The notes beneath the pieces are model-generated. The model ran no database searches and was not told where the DNA came from. It saw only the letters and a list, made by a program, of their open reading frames with translations. This document shows, piece after piece, positions 56,801 to 64,000 of a stretch of DNA of 64,000 nt (within the stretch, counting starts at the first letter, position 1; every line of letters starts with the position of its first letter). Both the position numbers and the translations under genes were made by a program. Location: positions 2,964,192-3,028,191 of the forward strand of contig NW_017265137.1 in NCBI RefSeq assembly GCF_001638985.1, given 5' to 3'. This DNA comes from Phycomyces blakesleeanus NRRL 1555(-). Its lineage: Eukaryota; Mucoromycota; Mucoromycetes; Mucorales; Phycomycetaceae.

Positions 56801-58320
56801 GAATGTATCTTCCATTATGTCGCCATTAGATTCATTGAGAAATGAAAAGTCGATTACCCATTTATGGACAGATAAGCATCAAACTGCATTTAATAACTTG
56901 AAAAAAGCACTTTTGAGTGATCTGGTGTTGTCATACCCAGATATGAACTCTCCTTTTAGTATCAGCTGTGATGCATCTCTTACTGGTATCGGTGCAGTGT
57001 TGTATCAAGTCAAGGATGGCAAGAAAAAATATATTTCTTTCGTGGCCAAGAGCTTATCCCAAAGTGAAAGAAAATATTCTGCGACCAAAAGAGAATTACT
57101 AGCGTTAGTATTTGCACTCAAGCGTTTTCACAAGTATGTCTATGGTTCTCACTTTACCTTGTACATGGATCACAAGGCATTGACATATCTTCACACCCAA
57201 CGTGTTGCGAATCTGATGATGATTGCATGGATGGACACGATTTTACAGTATGACTTTAAGATCGTTCATTTGCCTGGTGTTTCGAATGTGCTCCCTGATG
57301 TGTTGTCACGTTTGTCTGAAGAAACTGAAACATTATCAAATGAACTGGGTGGGGATAGTGTGGTTAGATCCATCATGAGAAATAGTGCTGTCACTATGGA
57401 ACTGCTACCAGACATCTTGAGTGGTGAGTACTTTACTCCTCCCACAGAAAATGAAAGGAATAAGTTATTAGTTGAAGAACATTTGAAAGGTCATTTTGGT
57501 GTAGAAGCTATACTACATGCCTTAAAGAGAAAAGGTATTTATTGGACCAACTTGAAGAGTCAAGCAAGTGATCTTATACAATCGTGTATACAGTGTCAAC
57601 GTCACAATATCACAAGAAAAGGATATAACCCTTTAAGACCAGTGACCGCAACACTTCCTGGTGACAGTTGGGGAATAGACCTGGCTGGGCCATTTACAAC
57701 GTCGACTAGAGGAAATGAGTACTTGTTGGTGATGATAGACATTGCAAGCAAATTTTACGTATTGCGTGCCATACCTGATAAAAGGGCATCTACGATTGCG
57801 TTACAAGTACTGGATGTCATTAGTACATGGGGTCCGATGAGAAAGTTGCAGAGTGATTGTGGACGGGAGTTTGTGAACTCGCTGATGACATGTATAAAAG
57901 AGAATGTTGGTTTTGAACATGCGTTGATTTCGCAGTACCATCCTAGAGCTAATGGTGCAAGTGAAAGAGCTGTCCAGTCGGCAGTGAACACCATTAAAAA
58001 ACAAATAGTTGGTAATGTTGCTGATTGGGATCAGAAGGTACCATCCGCACAGTTGTTTTTGAATAGCAAATATAATGCTAGGACTAAGAGTACGCCATTC
58101 TCATTAATGTTTGGAAGGAATCCAAATGACTTCGTCGATTTTAGTAAAGAGAAGGATAGTGCAACTGCTGAACAGATTCAGAAAGAATTGCAAGAAAAAA
58201 TTAAAAGAATGACTGAGATAGTCTACCCTGCCGTGTTTGAACACGTAAAGCATGTCACACAAAAGCAAAAGGAACGCTTTGACACGAGTCACAAAATGAT
58301 AGATCTGGTTCCAGGAACTA
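53870..58320 (+). pseudogene. Ty3/gypsy family C gag-pol polyprotein
   Basis: It starts at ATG 53870. One indel in a T-run near 54480 and a TAG at 54537 (Trp expected, SCWERLLP) interrupt gag; then one frame is open to the pogo insertion. Gag: LNKEERSWFEDKLKGKAY, FRRFLNMGRVW. Zinc knuckle: CFSCKGAWEKGHTC. Protease: ALLDCGATFSSV. RT: IYSTLDLKSAFNSLRL and VRFFVDDIVCAS (56.3-56.55 kb). RNase H: ISCDASLTGIGAVLYQ, LYMDHKALTYL. Integrase: HLKGHFG ... CIQCQRH, GIDLAGPF (Asp), LQSDCGREF (Asp), YHPRANGASERAVQ (Glu). It ends at MIDLVPGT, where the pogo element begins. The sequence after the pogo element does not continue integrase. Confidence 0.92.
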
Positions 58321-58322
58321 TA

Positions 58323-61184
58323 CAGTGGTCCCTCGATAATTTCACGCCCCTTTAATTTCACGCTTCGATAATTTCAAGGCTCTGAAGACCCAACTCGAAA
58401 AATAGGGCTTAACTTTCACGATTCTCGTTAATTTCACTTTCACGAAATTTTTTGGCCTTGAATCCTTAAAGAAAAAAAATTAGCCAATCAGACGAGAGCA
58501 ATATAGTTACAGCTTGGTTTAAATTTTTTTAATTCTAGCTTTTCATGATTTTGTAATTGACATCAATGTCAAGTGCGTTAAGTTTTCATGCCAAACACTG
58601 GGTTATCAAGTTGTCATCTAGCTTACTTTTTTTAAAATTTTTTTTTCATTTTTTTTTTCAGAAATAAAATAAAGCTATATGTGCTATATTTTGATTAAGT
58701 TTCATTTATTAATTGTTTAGTAAAGATTATTCACTTGAAAAATATAAATATAATTCTAATTTGTTTGTTATAAAAGTTTTTATTGTAGATTTTATTATTT
58801 CTATCTGTCATTACTATTTATTGTTATTTGCAATTGTTACTATTTACAAACATATTACGAAATCAAGCTTTGACTGTACTTGGCTGCTAACTTTTTTTTT
58901 CTATTTTTAAATGAAGAAAAATATATTTCTTATAGAAAATTGTTTTTATTTTATTTGAAAAAGAATAAATTTTAAAAAGACTTAAAGAAGCTGGTTACTT
59001 TAGTTTGCTTTGAGTTCGCGGTTTTCTGGAACTTGTTTCTAAGGCCTTCAACCTTACTGACGAAGTCTCTGTCAATATCCTCGTCTTCCAAGATATCCAA
59101 AAGCGTGCAAACACACTCAAACTTTTCCGAAGCAGAATAAGTTCTCTTGAAAGGAACTGCTGATTCCACTTCAGCAATTTCTTCATTGCTGTTGTTGTTG
59201 GCTGCATTGTCGTCTGCGTCATACTCTTTCATGACAATGTCAGCGATCTCATTCTCATTGATCACTCTATGAGTGCATTGTCTCTCATAGAGTGGATCTG
59301 ATTCGCTGGTCGGACAATCTTCAAGAGACAGAAGATCTGATCCGGCAATCTTGTCTAGGGTTTCTTCCAAGCCCTCGACCAGAACCTTTTCAGCCAGACT
59401 TTGCTGAATCATAGCCTGGTTTACATCTATAAATTATATTTAGAATATTAAGAAAGTGGAATTGAAAGATTATAGTACTATTATAACCAATAAATTGTTT
59501 TACTAATACCTTCACTATCTTTGTCTTCAATGAAGTGAAAGATTGTTGCATTCCAGCAGTTCTCAATAGTCTTTGCTGAGACAGATTCCCAAGCCTCTCT
59601 TATCCATTTCATGGCCCACAATTGATCAATTTCAAAGATTTTATCAATGGCCCCAATCTTATTTTGTTGGTCATTTTGAATCATGCCAATATACTGATAT
59701 GCCTTGGCATACTGTTTACGCTTGAAATAAGCCTTAAAAGCCCAAATGATACCACCATCCAATGGCTGAAGATGGGACGTGGTGTTTGGAGGCAGAAAAA
59801 GAAGCTCAACATTTATAGGCGCATCATCTACTATATGGCCAGAGAAATTATTAAGGATCAAAAGCACTTTGCAGTTTTGCGCTTTCATTGAACGATCAAA
59901 GCGATGGAGGAAAACATAGAAGATTGATCGTGTCATCCAGTCATTACTGTTGTAATGATACATAGAAAATCCATGATCTACTGCCTCTTGTTTTTTGTTG
60001 TTTTTGTTAAAACAGTTTGGTCTTCTTGCATGACCAATCATCAATATGTCAGACCACTTGTCTGTTCCATCGGCATTGCACAAAAGGCCTACTGTAAGCC
60101 GCTTCTTATTTTCCTTCCAACCAGAAAATTTCTGGCAGGAAATCGTTGTTCTTGGTGGGGCGGCATAGAAAAGTACTGTTTCATCAAAGTTATAGATGTC
60201 ACAAGCACTATAAGCCTCTATCTTCTCTTTGATAGCAGCCTTGTCAATCTGAAGCGACTCTATGTCTGTTGAACCAGCCTCACCATGAATTCGATTCATC
60301 TTGATATAATGACGCTTTCCAAACTTCTCCATCCAGCCTTGAGAAGCATTAAAATCTTTAACGCCTATTCTTTCAGCAACAATAGTAGCTTTAGTCTTAA
60401 TCAATTCCCAAGTGATAGGAATCTGATTATTTTCAGCAATGTTGATCCAAAGAATCACTGCTTCTTCGATTTGCTATAGTTATGTGACAATATAATAAGA
60501 TTAATTTTATTTTTTATATAGAGCAAAAATGCATAATGTTGAGATATATTACATACAGGTCATTTTCTCTTTCTAACGCGCTTTCTGTTTTTTACGTCGG
60601 CTTGCATTATCAAGCCCTGGTCTCCTCTCTTCAAAATCTTCGAGATTATAGAAGCATCAGGAGCTTTCTGAAGGCCAAAGGTTTTCTTTGCCCAGTCAGC
60701 CAATTGAGGGTTACTCATAGACAGCTTTTTCTTTTTCATATCGCAAATCTCAAGATGATTTGCAATATTAAGCAAAACGTTTTTTTTGGTCATATTTATT
60801 GTTTAGTTCTGGATTTGATAGGTTTCATTAAAGTATCAAAAAAATTGAAAATGATATTAGATAAGCATTATATAATAAGCTAAAAGCATACCGAGAAGCT
60901 GTTATTATTTGATTGAATAAGAATTTGAAACAATAATTGGTTACGAGACAGAGGGGGTAGAAAACAGTAATGCAGCCAGGGGTTATATTTAACTAGAATG
61001 AATTTAAACAGAGGATTGAATCATATCGAATCATTACTTGATATATTTTTTTTCTATTAAAGAATAATGTAAACTCCGCCCATAGTTGGCGGAAAATATA
61101 TACTCCGAACTCGTTAATTTCACTCGTCGATAATTTCAAGGCATCTGGCCTTCCCTAGGCCTTGAAATTATCGAGGGACTACTG
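58323..61184 (-). mobile_element. pogo/Tigger-like element (2862 bp)
   Basis: Flanked by TA (58321-58322 and 61185-61186). TIRs CAGTGGTCCCTCGATAATTT and CAGTAGTCCCTCGATAATTT, 22 bases with one mismatch, plus further internal AATTTCA repeats. It carries one three-exon transposase on the minus strand and interrupts the gypsy-C pol gene. Confidence 0.95.
58972..60793 (-). pseudogene. pogo-type (DDE_1) transposase
   Basis: Exons 60793-60557, 60473-59510 and 59426-58972 give 552 codons. Exon 1: HTH (LSMSNPQLADWAKKTFGL) with one TGA (RKRK*P, Trp likely). Exon 2: CENP-B-type HTH (NASQGWMEKFGKRHYIK) and DDE domain: IYNFDETVLFY (Asp), LLILNNFSGH (the second Asp, normally LDN, is Asn) and LPPNTTSHLQPLDGGII (third Asp). 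Exon 3: an acidic tail ending TSFFKSF. Two defects, a stop and D-to-N, both fit G-to-A changes. Confidence 0.88.
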
Positions 61185-61186
61185 TA

Positions 61187-61734
61187 AATTGTCTTTATAT
61201 GGCAAAATTTTTTAAAAAATTATTACTTAGTAAGAATTTGAACTTTTATTAGAAGAGATATATTTAATTATTGTTGGAACGGCTTTTTGATAGTTTAAGA
61301 TTAAATGTTTTTCCATGCCAAGCTTTTACATAGTTGCTATTTATATAACCTATCTTCCCACACTAAAAATGCCAAGACTTTTCACGTTAGGTGCATTCAG
61401 ACTAACCAAAAAAGGAAATTTTTTGCGAAAAAAGCAATTTTTTGTCATTTTTTCCCACAAATTCAATGGTATTGTTTACGTAGATCATTTATGCGAGATT
61501 ATGCATGATTATGCACGTTATATAACAAGTATAGCCAAAAGTTACCAATTTTTTTCAGCAATGCAATTGTATTGTTTACATTATGCGAATATGCATAATG
61601 ACATATATTACACAAACTTTATTTTTTATATTTTTATATATGTTTAAATTCTCTTATATGTGCCTATATATAATTATGCAAGATTATGCAAGATTATGTA
61701 AGCTGATAAAAACTAATTGACACTATATATAAGC
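61187..61734. other. AT-rich sequence of unknown origin
   Basis: No gene or known repeat. Several ATTATGC/GATTATGCA motifs recur (61495-61520, 61675-61700). It should follow gypsy-C pol but carries no gypsy coding sequence or LTR, so the gypsy 3' part was probably deleted. Confidence 0.45.
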
Positions 61735-62965
61735 TAATTATAGCTGATTTTATATATATATAAGCTATTGATAGTTGATCTAGGATAAATATAAGCTGTT
61801 GACCACCGATCTGGCATATATATAAGTTGTTGATTGCCGATCTGGCATATATATAAGCTGTTGATTGCCGATCTGGCATATATATAAGCTGTTGACTACC
61901 AATCTGGCATATATATAAGCTGTTGATCGCCGATTTGGCATATATATAAGCTGTTGATTGCCAATCTGACATATATATAAGCTGTTGACTACCAATCTGG
62001 CCTATATATAAGTTGTTGACTACCGATCTGGCATATATATAAGCTGTTAATTGCCAATCTGGCATATATATAAGCTGTTGATCGCCAATCTGGCATATAT
62101 ATAAGCTGTTGATTGCCAATCTGATATATATATAAGCTGTTGACTACCAATCTGGCCTATATATAAGCTGTTGACTACTGATCTGGCATATATATAAGCT
62201 GTTGATTGCCAATCTGGCATACATATAAGCTGTTGATCGCTAATCTGGCATACATATAAGCTGTTGATTGCCAATCTGGCATATATATAAGCTGTTGACT
62301 GTCAATCTGGCATATATATAAGCTGTTGACTGTCAATCTGGCATATATATAAGCTGTTAACTGCCAATCTAGCATATATATAAGCTGTTAACAGCTGATC
62401 TAGTATATATATAAGCTAATAACCACTAATTTAATATATATATATAAGCTATTGACCACCAATCTGGTATATATATAAGTAGATGACAGCTGATCTGATA
62501 TATATATAAGTGGATGACAGCCGGTCTAATATATATATAAGTGGATGACAGCTGATCTGATATATATATAAATGGATGACAGCCAGTCTGCTATATATAT
62601 AAGTAGATGATAGCCAATCTGATATATATATAAGTGGATGACAGTCAGTCTGCTATATATATAAGTGGATGACAGCTGATCTGCTATATATATAAGTAAA
62701 TGACAGCTGATCTGATATATATATATAAGCTGATTATAGCTGATCTGCTATATATATAAGTAGATGACAGCCAGTCAGATATATATATAAGTAAATGACA
62801 GCTGATCTGATATATATATATAAGCTGATTATAGCTGATCTGCTATATATATATATGTGAATGACAGCCAATCTGCTATATATATAAGTAGATGACAGCC
62901 GGTCTGATATATATATAAGTAAATGACAGCTGATCTGATATATATATATAAGCTGATTATAGCTG
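61735..62965. repeat. 31-bp minisatellite, about 40 units
   Basis: Left half (to about 62400) unit: GCATATATATAAGCTGTTGA plus TTGCCGATCTG. Right half unit: ATATATATAAGTGGATGACA plus GCTGATCTGAT. Both are 31 bp with few indels. Because 31 is not a multiple of 3, long open frames on the minus strand cycle through three peptide phases; they are not genes. Confidence 0.93.
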
Positions 62966-62969
62966 ATCT

Positions 62970-64000
62970 CACTAGAAAAACATACGGGAATTACCATGTA
63001 CAAAGTTAAATTATAACAATAGAAAATCTGGGGTATTTTTTCATCTCAGCTTTTTTTGTGTGTTCAAGATGAAAACACTGTTTTCCGGTTTTCTATTGGC
63101 TTGGATACAACAGGCGAAAATATTATTTATTATTATTATTATAAAGACATAACATTTCATTATAAAGACATAGTAAATTTAGTAAACGTTGTACTTGTTT
63201 CCTTTTTCTCTTAACACTTCAAAGTAAAAATAAATAAACATTATGTCCACAATTCCTGAACTCTACAACGAAAAGTGCCATTGTGCTGGATGTAGTCAGA
63301 ACAATCTCGGCTATAGTTTTGTTGCCAGAAGAACTGCTCAACGTCATAACAAAAGGGCAAGACTAAATGCCATAAGATGTGAAAGGGGTACAATATTTGA
63401 ATTTATTTAATTGTATTGTAATCCATGAAATAACGTGTTGTAATAGACATGTCTACCCAAAGAAATATGATGGAGGTCGATGATGAACGTAAGGTTTATT
63501 TAATTCAGATACCGTTAGATATTAACCAAGTGTTATATTCTAAATGTAGCTATCTTAACCCATCAACCCGGAGCCCTGGAAGAATCGTACACTCAGACAA
63601 ACTCACCTGTTTGGGAAGGAGCTTCAATGTCTGACACTGAAGACGTTTCCGTTACTAATGACGCGATCAGCAATGGCGACAATGATGACAGTGGAAGCAA
63701 CAGCAATGAAATCAGTGAAGACGAAAGCGAAGACGATGTTATTGAGCTCGACGACAATGAATTGAATAGTGAAGGTCAGTTAGTGTTAAAAATTTTTTAA
63801 AAAAAAAAGCGTTAATTTTTTTTTATAATAGACCCTTTTGCCACCCCCGATATGCCCCAGAACCCAGTGCACAGGTTCATTGCTACTTTTGTGGTGATGT
63901 TCGCTTCCCGCTATGTGGTTGACAAGGGCGCCGTTGTCTTGATCGAGTTCATCAACAAGCTTTTGACAATTTACGAGCAGGATTTCCAACTGCCCTTTGA
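62970..64000 (+). mobile_element. CACTA-like element D, left part
   Basis: It starts CACTAGAAAAACATACGG exactly where the minisatellite ends. It contains the first exons of a transposase of the same family and runs off the window. Confidence 0.78.
63243..64000 (+). CDS. Tnp2-type transposase of CACTA-D, N-terminal part, no stops
   Basis: Exons 63243-63387, 63447-63488, 63550-63774 and 63832 to beyond the window. Exon 1: zinc-finger-like CHCAGCSQNNLGYSFVA, TAQRHNKRAR. Exons 2-3 are acidic (SEDESEDDVIELDDNELN). Exon 4: DPFATPDMPQNPVHRFIA, a hydrophobic stretch, INKLLTIYEQDFQLPF, matching copy B. Intron positions and phases match copies B and C. All 250 or so codons are open, unlike the other copies, so this may be a young or active copy. 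Confidence 0.75.

Noticed and set aside
61694..62375. Long open frames on the minus strand as a repeat protein
   Set aside because: They arise from a 31-bp AT-rich minisatellite with no start context, and the same peptide appears in three frames.

Overview
This window is a transposon graveyard from an AT-rich eukaryotic genome. The mix of elements suggests an early-diverging fungus, most likely Mucoromycota: LINEs with a C-terminal CxC...HxxxC finger, Tnp2-class DNA transposons with many short introns, a Helitron, and Ty3/gypsy, MULE, Tc1 and pogo elements. That placement is inference. GT-AG introns of 50-100 nt, two nuclear-type tRNA genes and AT-rich spacers are seen directly. No host protein gene could be identified. 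The only host genes found are tRNA-Glu(TTC) and tRNA-Leu(AAG).

Layout. 1-8.6 kb: two LINE copies (the first cut by the window edge), two LTRs, and a tRNA-headed SINE that shares the LINE 3' tail. 8.6-15.7 kb: a gypsy LTR plus gag. Its LTR is split by a MULE, and the MULE in turn carries a Tc1 element and a solo LTR. 15.7-21 kb: CACTA-type element A, which cuts the gypsy. 21.3-26.4 kb: a decayed Helitron on the minus strand. 26.9-32.1 kb: a mariner-class two-gene element with very long TIRs (copy 1). 32.3 kb: tRNA-Glu with an LTR starting 20 bp from it. 32.9-39.7 kb: CACTA-B. 39.8-51.6 kb: mariner-class copy 2, split by the complete CACTA-C (41763-48358, 3-bp target duplication TTG). 52.0 kb: tRNA-Leu. 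52.2-53.4 kb: mariner-class copy 3, inverted and cut by a gypsy element with full RT, RNase H and integrase domains (53.4-58.3 kb). That gypsy is itself interrupted by a pogo/Tigger element (58.3-61.2 kb). 61.7-63.0 kb: a 31-bp minisatellite. 62970 to the end: CACTA-D, open as far as it can be read.

Main findings. (1) A CACTA-like family with ends CACTGGAAAAA carries a spliced Tnp2 transposase, a convergent four-exon accessory gene whose second exon is exactly 306 nt in all three readable copies, and probably a third micro-exon gene with matching intron phases in two copies. (2) Four of four LTR starts next to tRNA or tRNA-like A-box sequences sit 18-20 bp from the tRNA-like 5' end, as expected for Ty3-like Pol III targeting, and three of them use the LINE/SINE tail as the target. 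(3) Premature stops are almost all explained by C:G to T:A transitions (TGG to TGA/TAG, CGA to TGA, CAG to TAG), with few indels, as in a RIP-like or methyl-deamination process.
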